From the NCBI GenBank assembly GCA_019054805.1, contig JAHQIY010000009.1, positions 3,720,001-3,784,000 on the forward strand: a stretch of 64,000 bases of DNA, given 5' to 3'. A program made the translations under genes and the position numbers. The DNA comes from Brachionus manjavacas. Lineage: Eukaryota > Rotifera > Eurotatoria > Ploima > Brachionidae. A model generated the notes under the pieces. It ran no database searches. It was not told the DNA's origin and worked only from the letters and a program-made list of their open reading frames with translations. Every line of letters begins with the position of its first letter. Position 1 is the stretch's first letter. Below, piece after piece: positions 20,401 to 30,299 of the stretch.

Positions 20401-21580
20401 TTTGGCCTGGAAGGTGCTGGTGCTCACGTCCTCCACCAATTCGGTCAAGTCAGCTGTTTTGAGGAACACATTGCCGCGGCAAAATCGCCACAACATCAGC
20501 TCAAATGCCGACACCTTATCTCGGTTCATGATTCCGGCCAAAAATCTTAAAAAAATTGAAAAAAAATTAATTTTTTTATTAATTTTTTTTTGTTTTTCAA
20601 AGCTCAATTTAGAAATAAAGTGATTGAGATTTAAGAAAATTCTAACCCTAGCCGCAAAGAGGGCGCTATTTGAACATCGCTTACTAGAGGACCTTCCATG
20701 GACACTACTGTTTTGGACATGGTATCCTCTATCTCTGCCTGGTTATGCTACAAGATAATTTTAAGAATTTTTTTGTTGTTAGGAAGAAATCACAAAATTT
20801 AAAGCCTTGAGAGGTGAAATTTGCAAATTTTTTCTCACCCGATCGCGAATGGAGATCGATTGCGCTCGCTCATTAAGAGTGTAACATGCTCGTCGTCCGA
20901 ATCGTATCCATTTCTATCCGGTCTATTATAAATACTAAAGTTATCTGCCTTAAATTTTGTGATTAATTAACTAGTGGCTGGTGGGCTTTGGCAGCTGTTT
21001 CTTACTTCTTCAAAAAATTGCGTAGCCTTGACCAGTATGTGCTTGAGCTCGATTAGCTCTAGGTAGTTTTTGCGCAGCGCGTCTTTGTTGGTGTTCACTT
21101 CGACCAGATCGTGCTCCAGCTGGTCAATTTTGGCCTTTTTTTAAAGGAAATTAGTTAGTTAGTTTTGTGCCTTTGGCAAGATGCGTACAAAAAAATTTTT
21201 TTTTTTTAAAGATTTATTAAAATTTGACATCACTTCTAGGGTGATCATGTCCTTGGGCTTGGGCGCATCGCATGTCTCATCAGCTTCGTCCATTTCGATG
21301 CCCTCTTTCACAGATTCTTTCTCCACATAACGCAGCTTGCGCTCTATTTCTTCACATCGGCGCACTTCGTTCACAAATCTGCGCTGAAAAGCGTTCACAT
21401 TGTCGTTCAACTAAAATTTAGAAATAGAAAAATTGGCATGCAAAAAAAGCAAGCTTGGCAAACATCTTTGAATTGGACTAGGCCTAGCTCGCCAAGCTGT
21501 GACACGCATGAATATGCCACTTCGGATTTGAAGTATATTTGGCATAGTTGCATTTCTTCGCCACGAAAAAGCGAACTCAT
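14500..21580 (-). CDS. ATP6V0A: V-type proton ATPase subunit a (V0 sector)
   Basis: This is the membrane subunit that provides the proton half-channels of the V-ATPase in acidic organelles. Exons on the minus strand: 21464-21580, 21234-21410, 21006-21134, then 20839-20948 or 20647-20747, then 20035-20545, 19537-19964, 19248-19478, 15302-15465 and 14500-15242. The protein starts [20 protein letters not shown] and continues through ERMLWR-like [49 protein letters not shown] and [20 protein letters not shown], which carries the essential membrane arginine, to [14 protein letters not shown]. Either alternative exon keeps frame, giving 869 or 866 residues, normal for the family. Intron 8 is about 3.8 kb and full of repeats. 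A possible AATAAA lies near 14402. Confidence 0.93.
15560..16090. repeat. Opposed arrays of TGACAAA motifs
   Basis: The left third carries about six TGACAAA/TGATAAA/TGACTAG variants in forward orientation at roughly 20-35 bp spacing. The right third carries a similar set as TTTGTCA in reverse. The layout resembles the subterminal motif arrays of a DNA transposon. No protein or target duplication was identified. Confidence 0.35.
17815..17900 (-). mobile_element. Solo 3' end of Jockey-like LINE
   Basis: CCGAGCTAAAGCTCCTTCAG is the reverse complement of the stem-loop shared by the 3' ends of the window's Jockey-like copies, here with under 100 bp of 3' UTR. Confidence 0.65.
17990..18490 (+). 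mobile_element. LINE RT palm fragment
   Basis: The plus strand reads [13 protein letters not shown] (RT active-site strand) followed by [20 protein letters not shown], the usual thumb-side helix, then degenerates with stops. It is a different family from the Jockey-like copies. Confidence 0.65.
20647..20747 (-). other. ATP6V0A: V-ATPase a alternative exon 4B
   Basis: This 101-nt exon starts in phase 0 after CTTGTAG and ends in phase 2 at CTAGG|GTTAGA. It encodes [20 protein letters not shown]...PSLRL plus the same split Gly. It joins in frame to exon 3 upstream and to the exon at 20545 downstream (RLGFLAG), but not to exon 4A. Confidence 0.8.
20839..20948 (-). other. ATP6V0A: V-ATPase a alternative exon 4A
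   Basis: This 110-nt exon starts in phase 0 after AAATTTAAG and ends in phase 2 at ATCGG|GTGAGA. It encodes [10 protein letters not shown]...[10 protein letters not shown]...SPFAI plus a split Gly. Spliced from exon 3 to the exon at 20545 it yields [15 protein letters not shown], in frame. Spliced to the next exon (20747) it gives a stop within seven codons. Confidence 0.8.
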
Positions 21581-21720
21581 TTTTTGTCTCTATAAACCAA
21601 GAAAAAAAATAATTAAATGCAAAGTTTAGAATTTTTTATGATTTTTTTTTAAAGAAAAAAGATAAAAATTTGTTCACGTCATGATACGTTGCTATGAAAA
21701 AAATTTGGAAAATTAAAGTT

Positions 21721-21835
21721 AAGTGTTTATGCAAACACGCTTGGTTTGTGGTTCCAAGCTAGTCGCAAGTGGAGCCGAGATCGCAGATTAAATCTCGGTT
21801 GAGTGGTTCTATTTGCTGACGAACGTCCCACACTT
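21721..21835. ncRNA. Candidate structured element: three perfect hairpins
   Basis: Three adjacent stems: GTGTTT/AAACAC (21723-21738), GCTTGG/CCAAGC (21739-21759) and CCGAGAT/ATCTCGG (21775-21798). An alternative closing stem AAGTGT/ACACTT (21721-21726 and 21830-21835) would turn it into a cloverleaf-like fold. It lies about 140 bp upstream of the V-ATPase start codon and 110 bp past the stop of the protease homologue. It is clearly less AT-rich than its flanks. I cannot match it to a tRNA, snRNA or snoRNA. A structured SINE or a DNA element are alternatives. Confidence 0.35.
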
Positions 21836-21944
21836 TTCCAAATTAGAAAAAGAAATGACAATAGAAAAATTAAAAGCAAAAAAATAGATTTTATTTTAAA
21901 ATTTTATTAGATAAAATTTTTAATCACAAGAAATATTCACGTGA

Positions 21945-22904
21945 TTAAATGAGACCTGCAAATTTTATTCTTTTGCTAGGTAGCGAATTTTTTTTAGTCT
22001 TAAACGGTTCCATTGATGTGGAAATTTTGGACAAAATCCAGTCCAAATGCTTGGGTATAATTGTGTAAAACGAAGGAGAGTTTGGGTCACAGGCAACTAC
22101 ATTTGCGACTTGTTTTCTCACGCCAAAACTAGTCACACCATACAGAAACCACCTGCCATTGAAATTGTACATGAGACCAGAGCCGGAATCACCGAAGCAA
22201 GCATTTGAGCTAGCTGTACCCAAACCGCAGTATAATTTCAAGTCCAGACCCTGGCACAAAGATGAATTGAAAAAATTACGCAATTTAATACAAGTCTGCT
22301 TGAGACCATTTGTGTAAGCTGCCATTTCTCGCTTGCCATTGCTACTGCCCCATCCTGTCAAGACCAAATTTTTTCCATAAACTAGACCTATGTCCATTAA
22401 GTTTGGCAAGCATATTGTCTGAATTGTTTTGGACAATTTAGCCGAACGAGATAGCTTGAGCAAAGCAATGTCATTTTCTTTTAGGTGATTGTTCTCGTGC
22501 AAATTGATAAGCGAGACTTTTATTTGATTTTTAGCTTGTTTGGCCTCTGATAAAAAATGAGAACCTGGACTGACTGTCAATAGACCTCCTCTTGGTATAG
22601 ATTTGATGCATTGAGCAGTTGTAAGCACAAATTTTGTTGAAATCAATGTGCCACTGCACAAATAGTACATTTGGTTTTTGAATTGGTACATTATTGGAAC
22701 CACCCATGGCCATGAGTTTTTTATACTCGTATCAGCATTTATTAATCGCGGAAAGGAGTTTAAATTGGGTTTTATGAATTGAATTCCGCACTGAACAAAA
22801 TTTTTTGTGTCGAGTTTTATGGAAGTTTTAGAAAATTTAATGCAATCGATAAGTAGTATTAATTTAATAATTAGATAAAAACTGAAACAAATTTTTTTCA
22901 ACAT
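21945..22904 (-). CDS. Secreted trypsin-fold serine protease homologue, catalytic His lost
   Basis: A single-exon frame of 319 residues. The hydrophobic N-terminus (about 4-21) is a signal peptide. The trypsin-like domain starts after Arg53 (RLINADTS, in place of the usual R-IVGG cleavage site). The Asp motif ENDIALLKL (Asp145) and Ser motif ACFGDSGSG (Ser240) are intact, but the His motif TAAHC reads TTAQC: Gln98 (codon CAA, 22611-22613) replaces the catalytic His. The residue equivalent to specificity position 189 is Asn234. So it is probably a non-catalytic homologue with a binding or cofactor role. A basic tail follows the domain. The intact frame argues against a simple pseudogene. Confidence 0.85.
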   Translation of the reverse strand: MLKKICFSFYLIIKLILLIDCIKFSKTSIKLDTKNFVQCGIQFIKPNLNSFPRLINADTSIKNSWPWVVPIMYQFKNQMYYLCSGTLISTKFVLTTAQCIKSIPRGGLLTVSPGSHFLSEAKQAKNQIKVSLINLHENNHLKENDIALLKLSRSAKLSKTIQTICLPNLMDIGLVYGKNLVLTGWGSSNGKREMAAYTNGLKQTCIKLRNFFNSSLCQGLDLKLYCGLGTASSNACFGDSGSGLMYNFNGRWFLYGVTSFGVRKQVANVVACDPNSPSFYTIIPKHLDWILSKISTSMEPFKTKKNSLPSKRIKFAGLI

Positions 22905-24690
22905 TATATTTTTGTCTTTTTTGAAAAAACCTTTCTTAATATGTTGTTAAAAAGTGAACTTCTAAAAATGTAATTTTAAAGTCCATTTTTAAACAAACAA
23001 ACTAATCAACAATCAAATTTTGCTTCGTATTTTATTATTAAAAAATTCTTTTTTGTAATTTTTTTTGTACTAACTTGGCAACTTTTTTATTTATTGAAAT
23101 AATTTTTCACAAAGACTTTGGAATGATTCTTTAGGATTTTTTTTTCACCATTTCGTAATTCGTCTTTCTAATTCTATTCAGTTTTTGGAAAGGAAAAATT
23201 TTAAAAATTCAAGATTGATTAGCATTATTTTAAAAAAATTTCAAAATTAATTTTTCTAAATTTTCAAATTTTAAATGATAAAATTTAAAAAACTTCAATC
23301 CCTGGGAATTACCAATTTAATGTATTTTTTACACTAATTATTAAAATTTATTACAAAAAGTCGAGTATTTTTCATTATATTCAAATTTATTAATTTCAAA
23401 ATCAATCTTGACTTGACTAATTAAAACTGTCTAATTAAAAAAAAATATACATAATTAAATTAAATTCAAAATAAAGGTAACAGTTTTTTAATAAATAAAA
23501 ATGGCTCAAACCCCATTTTAAACTTTAACAAAATTCACCTAATCTGTACCGAGTTTAAGCTCCTTCAGATTAAAAAAAAATAAAAATAAGGTTAAAGAAA
23601 TAAAATAAGATTAAAAAATAATAAAAAAATAAAGCAAAAATAATAAAAGTTAAAAAATAGAGAAATATTAAAATTAAAATTAGATAATTTAAGATAGGAG
23701 TAACAGAATACATTTTTTTAAATATGAATTTTCAAGACTTTATTAAACATGTTCTAGTAAACTACATCTGAGAAATTATGGCACTTTGACATGAAAACTG
23801 GGCTCATTTGGCTTACAAATTCGGTTTCTAACTGATGCCCATGACAAAACACATAAGCATACCATCATGACATCAGGTAAATTACCAAAATACCAGTTAT
23901 TAAAATAAATGTGTCAAATTGACACTGTTTTAAAATAACAAGATTAAAAAATCCATTGAATTAATGTGACTAGTGTCAAAATGACTCGATCAAAATAACG
24001 AATATCAAAATATCTTTATTAAAGTGACATAAAAAAGTAAATACCGTATTCCCTCGTTCGATTATGCTGCACTACAAGTTAAGATTTGCAAATTAAAAGA
24101 TAAAATTAAATATTTTATAGTATGGGTGAGATCAGACTTCTTTTTAAGTGACAAGTCTTAAGTCAAGTCGAATCCAATAACCCAAAATTGTTTTTTTAAT
24201 GAAATAAATTTCATATTTTTTCAAAGTTATATACCACTTTTGTTCTACTATTCAATTAATTTTTAGATGAAAACTATAATATTGAATACTTAAAGATCAA
24301 ATTGAATAACTAATAATTCTCAAAAAAGTGAAGTTCATGGCAAATAGTAGATTTTAAATCAATATACTAATTTTTTTTTTTAACAAAAAATTTATTAAAA
24401 ACCAAAGCTCTATTTTATTAAATATAATATGTTATTTATTTTACAATTAAATCCGGAGATGTTTTTTTGACCCTTTAATTCTTTAGACGTTTAAGAGTCG
24501 AAAGATATAAGAATAGAAATTTAAATTTATTACTTTTTGTTTAATAGATTTAATAATTATTTTCTATACCCTCCAAAAAAACTGTCTTTTTCTTTAAACA
24601 AATTACAGACATGGCTAATTATGCTTTTAATTCCAAACTCTACTTAATTTCAATAATTTCAATAAATAAATGTCTCAGAGAAAAGTATTT
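22905..24690. other. AT-rich intergenic with LINE remnants
   Basis: No gene is seen. A degenerate LINE 3' stem-loop (ACCGAGTTTAAGCTCCTTCAG) lies near 23545-23567, with about 180 bp of A-rich LINE 3' UTR after it. Short GACTAGTGTCAAAATGAC-like repeats lie near 23935-24010. Confidence 0.45.
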
Positions 24691-25860
24691 TTTTTTCTTA
24701 CTGAGCAAGAGCTCCTTCAGAGTTAATTTAAAAAAAAAATTAAATAAAAATAAAAAATCAAATAAAGTTAGATAAAATAAGATCAAGGAATAATCAAAAT
24801 AAAGTAAAATAAGCTAAAATAAAATTAAAAGAAGGTAAAAAAACATTATGAAGTACCAGGGTAGCAATTACACAATGGAGTTTTGATTTCAATATATCTT
24901 GATTCGAAACCTTCTTTGTATTCCTCCACTAGACTGCCAATTATTGTCCTTTGATGAAGGAGGTTTAATGATTCGCCCCGTATTGCAAAGATATTTTGAA
25001 GATTTTTTCACACTCAGCGGGTTTTGAACCCTCGATACTCTGCTTGCATGACTAACACGCAAACCATTCGGTTATACGGGCTGATAGACTGCCAATTAAT
25101 GGAATAGAATGACTCAGTCCTGTCTCAACATATCTTTCACTCAACTCAAGGAGCCGATTCGAGACTGTTAGTTATTTAACTTTGTTAAAAGCCTCATGAT
25201 GCACAGTGTTGGAGGGAGCATCATATTTTGACTTAAGGATAGATCTTACTGCTGTATTCTGAATTGCTTGCAGTTTTTTGATATTGTTTTCTGAATATGA
25301 ATTCAAGAAAGGAAAAGAATAGTCTAAAATTGATCCGACCATATATTTCCTAGTGTGTTTTGAGTAAGACCCCATTTTTTGTTTGACAATATCTTAATAA
25401 TATTTAGCCTCTTATTGCATCGTTCTTTAATTTCGTCTACTAATATATTAAAATTAATTTAGAATCAAATTTAATACCTAGAAACTTTATTTCTTTTTGG
25501 CTCAGTATTCTGTTTCCATAAATTTTTAAGTTTAGATTATCACTCTCTTTTTCTGAACACGACTTTTCAACTGATATCTTCATTTTCCATTTAAAAAGCC
25601 ATTGTTCTAGTTCGTTGGTGTATTTATTTTTCTTATTTTCTAGGTTCCCCTTTTTGTTATAAATGAAGAATGTAACAAGATGATCTGCGAAAAGCAGAGG
25701 GTATTCATTTTTTTTATTTCTTTTAGGGATGTCATATATACCAAATAAAAGAGGACTTATTTCTGAGCCTTGAGGGATATCTGCGGTTTTTTTGATATTC
25801 TTCGCCCAGACAGTCATGCACCTTAAATGTCCTAGAGTCTAAAAAGGATCTAATCCAGTA
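24690..25860 (-). mobile_element. 5'-truncated Jockey-like LINE (RT C-terminal half)
   Basis: The minus frames read SEISPLLFGIYDIPKRNKK and PLLFADHL (active-site FADD altered to FADH), then NKYTNELEQWLFKWKMKIS and the C-terminal IQNTAVRSILKSKYD. The 3' end with the GAGCTCCTTCAG stem-loop is near 24705. It is interrupted by a SINE at 24944-25084. Confidence 0.8.
24944..25084 (-). mobile_element. SINE copy with perfect 14-bp target duplication
   Basis: TAGACTGCCAATTA flanks both sides (24930-24943 and 25085-25098). The minus strand starts with the tRNA-like head (CCCGTATAACCGAATGG, GTCATGC loop, GGTTCAAAACC) and ends GGACAA. Compared with the copy at 12622 it lacks the central body, so it is a short internally deleted form inserted in the LINE. 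Confidence 0.9.
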
Positions 25861-25865
25861 TGTTT

Positions 25866-26030
25866 AATGGCTCGGCAGCTTTGGCTGCCATAACTGGGAG
25901 ACAGGGCTGCCTTTAAAAAAAAAATTTATAACATGGCCAGGTGGAGGATCGCCAAGGCCGTTTAGGCCGAATGGGCTGTCGCCGCTTAAAGGACGGATCG
26001 GGCCAGCCAAGCCGTTGGCGATGTTATTTT
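25866..26030. repeat. GC-rich structured island
   Basis: A locally GC-rich stretch with strong pairing: ATCGCCAA...TTGGCGAT (8 bp), GGCC-GTTTA-GGCC and GGCAGC...GCTGCC. One minus frame reads KGSPVSQLWQPKLPSH. It sits between a LINE and the sulfotransferase 3' end. A repeat-family 3' end is likely, but the class is unknown. Confidence 0.4.
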
Positions 26031-26112
26031 ATTAGAACCAGTGTAAATCTATTTTTTTCATTTTTAACTTCAATTTATCATATTGGTCTTTATTCTTATT
26101 TTATTGACAATT

Positions 26113-27150
26113 TTATATTATTCTTAATTTTTTAAGACGCTTAAAAAATAGTTTTTTTGCAAAATCATACAATTCTATGTCTAGACTGTTCAGTCTTTTT
26201 ATTTCGTCAATATAAGGTGATTTCTCTTTATCAATCTTCGAATTGATGAACGAGTCAGCAAAAGTTTTATTCGACTGTTTAAAATTATTAGTGAGTTTGA
26301 AATTTTTTGAAAACACTTTCAAAAATAATTTTTGTGTGTAATTTTGGTATTCAGTCAAACCAAAAAAACTCATAGACTCTAGGTTTTTTTTCGCCTCTCT
26401 CAACATTTTCTCACCAGTTTTATTTTCACAATCATAAATTGAATCAGATAACATCAATGTTTGTCTATTTCTTGCTAGATTATATTTGCAGTCGATAAAG
26501 TCTCTGAGCTTTACATTTTTCCAGTTTCCTGTCTCTTTAAAACATTTTTTATAATTCTCGTACACACACTTACCATCCTGTAGTCTACCAATCCAATTAG
26601 CACCAGTTCTTGAAACATGGTTCCATTCGCTTAAATACCGTTTAATAGGTTCACGAAGCATTGTCAAGATATGAAAATCCTTATTTGGATTCAATAGTGG
26701 ATAGGACCTTTTCAAGCAAGATATCAATATTGCATAATTTGGATGAACCCCACACGACCATCCAGCTGTCTTACGACCCCAATACCACCTAATTGACTCT
26801 GTTTCTGAATTCATATTGATACACTTGAATTGATTAATTGTCTTTCTCTGTTTACTCATTTTATTTTCTGATTTCTTGTCTGGTGGAAGAATACGACATT
26901 CCAGTTTTCCGTCAAAGAACACTATACTTTTGGTTAATAAATTGTCAAAGTAACTGCCACCTGTTTTCTGTATATGAAAAAAAACAAGGACATTGTGTGA
27001 TACTCTGAAATTTAAGACACTATTATTTTTTATTGAATTTTGAAAATTGAAGAGATTTATATCTCTTTTACAAGAGAATAAAAAAAACAAAAAAAAACAC
27101 AATAATGTATAGTTTTTTTTTCTAAATATTAGTTTTTTGCTTGGATTCAT
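26113..27150 (-). CDS. HS6ST: Heparan-sulfate 6-O-sulfotransferase-like enzyme
   Basis: Predicted Golgi type II membrane enzyme that transfers sulfate from PAPS to glucosamine 6-O of heparan sulfate. A single-exon frame of 345 residues begins MNPSKK. The short cytosolic tail is followed by a signal anchor (residues 14-27). The 5'-phosphosulfate loop is FFHIQKTGGSYFDN (58-70), with the nucleotide-site Lys in QKTGG. GRKTAGWSCGVHPNY (125-139) matches the family's substrate region. The 3'-phosphate motif is LREPIKRYLSEWNHV (165-179). It is slightly shorter than typical vertebrate enzymes. All key motifs are present and there are no stops, so it is probably functional. The HS6ST assignment over HS2ST rests on the REP..RYLSEW and GWSCG pattern. 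Confidence 0.85.
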   Translation of the reverse strand: MNPSKKLIFRKKNYTLLCFFLFFLFSCKRDINLFNFQNSIKNNSVLNFRVSHNVLVFFHIQKTGGSYFDNLLTKSIVFFDGKLECRILPPDKKSENKMSKQRKTINQFKCINMNSETESIRWYWGRKTAGWSCGVHPNYAILISCLKRSYPLLNPNKDFHILTMLREPIKRYLSEWNHVSRTGANWIGRLQDGKCVYENYKKCFKETGNWKNVKLRDFIDCKYNLARNRQTLMLSDSIYDCENKTGEKMLREAKKNLESMSFFGLTEYQNYTQKLFLKVFSKNFKLTNNFKQSNKTFADSFINSKIDKEKSPYIDEIKRLNSLDIELYDFAKKLFFKRLKKLRII

Positions 27151-27357
27151 CCTGTTTTGTTGCTTCTAATTAAAAAATTCCAAAATTCAGTTGATTTTTT
27201 ATCTAGAAAAAATCTAAATAAATGGTTATTTTTAAATCAACTTGATAACATTAATTTGGGTTCAAATTAAAAAAAAATAAATAAAAATAATCATGGTAAT
27301 GACGTAAGAGTTAATGTGTTTAAAAGAGAGAAATTGAATGATGTGTGTGATATATTT

Positions 27358-28140
27358 TTAAAATTATGTGATGTATTGAGCGAGACCTCGGAATCTATTT
27401 AACAAGCGACCTCAAATGGAACCACCAAGCATTAATAGCTGCAAACAAAGCCAACATTATTTTAGGACAAGTCAGGCAAGTATTCAAGTGCTGGTCGATC
27501 AGCACTTTCAGGCAATTGAATGTGATTCGTGAGACCGCACTTAGATTATGCTGTTGCTGCTTGGAGCCCTTATACAAAAAAAGACATAAACATACTAGAA
27601 AAGGTACAACAGCGAGACAAAAAATTGGTTTATGATCTCAGACATCTTGAATACGAACAAAAACTAGCCAATTTAGAACTTAGCACCTTAAAAGTGAGAC
27701 GAAAAAGAGGTGACCTTATAGAGTTTTTAAGATCACGAATGATTTTAGCTTGGTAGTGTGGCATAACCAGACTTTGAAAAGCAACTCACTGAAAAGCGAA
27801 GGTCCAGCCGGTGGCATTCGAGGTCATCAGCACAGGATGACTAAGCAGCTCACCAAGACAAAACAACGAGACAACTTTCTGACAAATAAAGTAGTGAACA
27901 GTCGGAATGAGCTGCCGATTTAATCAACACGCAATCGAAGAATTGCTTTAAAAACCAGCTGGATAAATATTTAAAAATGAAGTAACGGAAAATACTTTAG
28001 CTTTTATTACGTTACTTTTATTTTATTAACTTTATTTTTGTAAAATTACAAGTTAAATTTATTATTATGGTATGTAAAAACCAGACAGCTACCAGGTTAC
28101 GTATAGCCTTGCTCCGCAGGTCTATACGGTCTTGTTATTA
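27358..28140 (+). mobile_element. CR1-like LINE 3' portion
   Basis: The plus strand reads DLGIYLTSDLKWNHQ, MRPHLDYAVAAWSPYTKKDI and LKVRRKRGDLIEF, then degenerate FLTNKVV/NELP-like residues, the standard CR1 RT tail. A 3' UTR follows with CTACCAGGTTACGTATAGCC. Stops and frameshifts make it inactive. 28141-28854 holds nothing recognisable. Confidence 0.8.
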
Positions 28141-28854
28141 TTATAAAAAAATTTTATTCTTAAAGTTTGATTAGGTCTAATGAGGTGAAAAAGTCTCTAA
28201 TTAGTAATTCGGCAAAAGCATTTAAAGGTCTTTACTATTTCCACTATTCGATTCAGCACATGTTCAAGTAGATATGAGAATATTTTCAGAATTTATTTTG
28301 AATTTTTTTTGCAGCATTCCAACACAAACACTTGTAAATCAACACTATGTTTGACTCCGCCAGCTTTCAATAAACAAGAAAAAGTTATTTTGCATATGTT
28401 ACTTTCCTCTTTTATTTAAACTTCTTTTAAACTCACTCTTGTTTTGTTTCGTTTTTCTTTAAACTTTTTACTAATTGTTTTAGAATGAAATAAAATCTTA
28501 AAAACTTTGATTATTTTGTCAAAAAAGAAAATTAAAATCAATTGAGTAATCGCTTAATAAATTTATTGAAAAATTTTAAAAAATTATTCCTTAATGGGTA
28601 AAATGTGTAAAAGAGGCTAAAATTCTTCATTTAGGGTCAAATTTCGTGGTAATTAATTACAACATTGGGTGCAATTGGATGAACCGCTTTTACTTTTTAC
28701 CTTTTTGGATCACACACATTTAACCGCCGGAGGTAAAGGGGTGACTAAATAAATCGGGAAAATTGGTTGACTACTTTTATAATTTTTTGAACAAAATGGG
28801 TCCAAAAATTTAATTAAATAAAAAGGGCTAAGGCCGGTTATACCTAAAAAAAAT

Positions 28855-28975
28855 AATTGTCCCTTTTCTATCCTAGTGGATAACGGGGAGGCGCTCATTT
28901 CCTTTCCAGTACCTCTCTGAGCAACGGCTCCTATCTGACACAGAGGTTACTGCATCGAGTTGATCATCTACAATC
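28855..28975 (-). mobile_element. SINE copy, 5' truncated
   Basis: The minus strand matches the body and 3' end of the SINE at 12622 (GATCAACTCGATGCAGTAAC ... GGATAGAAAAGGGACAATTA) without interruption where the other copy carries the pogo insert. The tRNA head is missing. Confidence 0.8.
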
Positions 28976-29439
28976 AGTAAGGCTTTGTTACCATATATCA
29001 CTTGAATTGTAAATAAATTTTATAATTAAAATCAGAAATTTCTTTAATAAATACAATTTTTTATTTTAGAATTTATTTTATTTGATAAATTTATTATTTT
29101 ATATTAATATTAATGGAAAAATCCATTATAAATTTCATTTGAACTCTTTATAAACTCTTTCTCTTTCATTTGATATCTTGATATTAAATAAAACAAAAGT
29201 TTTAAGTTTCAAAATATTTTCAGTCTAATATTTAAAATAAATTTTTTAAACAAAATTCAATAAATTTTTTTAATTCTTCTTTTGTGAGCATGCCTTTCTA
29301 AAGTTGCGCTTCGATTGTCAGCAGATTTTTTGACAAAGCTCTATAATAGAAATCTTAGGTTATACGTATTTATTTTGGATTTTAAGTCAATATTTTCTTT
29401 ATTTAATTTTATAAAGACAATAATTTTAAACAATAATTT

Positions 29440-29720
29440 TAAACAGATATTTTAATTTTCCACTAGAAAAGCAAATTTTCTAGTTTGTATAAATATTTGT
29501 TTATCTTATTTTCTCGATTTCATTTTTTAAATTTAAATTATAGAATGTGACTAGATCATCTGCAATAAGAAAGGACTAATCACTTTTTATAATAAAATTT
29601 TATTTTCATTAAATAATTCTAAAATATTTTGGTAAAGGAAAGAAATATTAACAGCGGTTTATTAATTAAAAAATTAAAGAAAAAGTTTGATTGACTGGTT
29701 TCAATTTTGATTCCATAAAG
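29440..29720 (-). mobile_element. Highly degraded Jockey-like LINE piece
   Basis: Nucleotide resemblance to the better copies around the LENKINKYTNELEQW coding region (TTTGTTTATCTTATTTTCT, ACTAGATCATCTGCAA). No continuous frame. Confidence 0.5.
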
Positions 29721-30299
29721 CTATGATTGAAATATCTATGGAGAACACGTCTTAAAAATTTCCTAAAAGGATGACCTTACTTGGAATTCGAGAACAATTA
29801 TAATGTGTAATTACCAGACTTGCTTTAAAAAATTTCTTTAAAAACATTTTGAAGAATGTTTTTAAAGAATGTTTCTCCACTGCTGGAATAATACGAATAA
29901 AAAAAGAGAAATTATCTTTTATTATTTTATTTTACGTATTATATTGAAAAATTCCTATTAAAATTGATTTTAAAAAAATTTGTTCATATGTATTGACTAA
30001 ATAATTAAATAAATATTTCTGTAAAGTATTCACAAAAAGTTAGAATTAAAATTTTTTTTCTATTTGATTGTTTTTTTGTTCGTAAACTCGGCTTATTCTC
30101 TTTCAGTCTTTGTCTGATCTTTGAAAAGACCATCAATTTGCAATCTTTGTTAGTCGGCTATTTTATTTCCGCAGAAAACTTTTATTACTAAATTAGGGAA
30201 AAATAATTCATTAAATTTTTGATACATTAGAAATAAAAAAAAATTAATAATTTAACATAAAATAAAAAAAAATGTCTTGGAAATCTTTTCATCAGCCAA

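Noticed and set aside
20647..20948. Frameshift or pseudogenisation of the V-ATPase gene
   Set aside because: The apparent frame clash between the two exons disappears if they are alternatives. All other junctions keep frame and the total length is normal.
21812..21822. Hammerhead ribozyme core (CTGACGA)
   Set aside because: No GAAA core with the required stems is found nearby.
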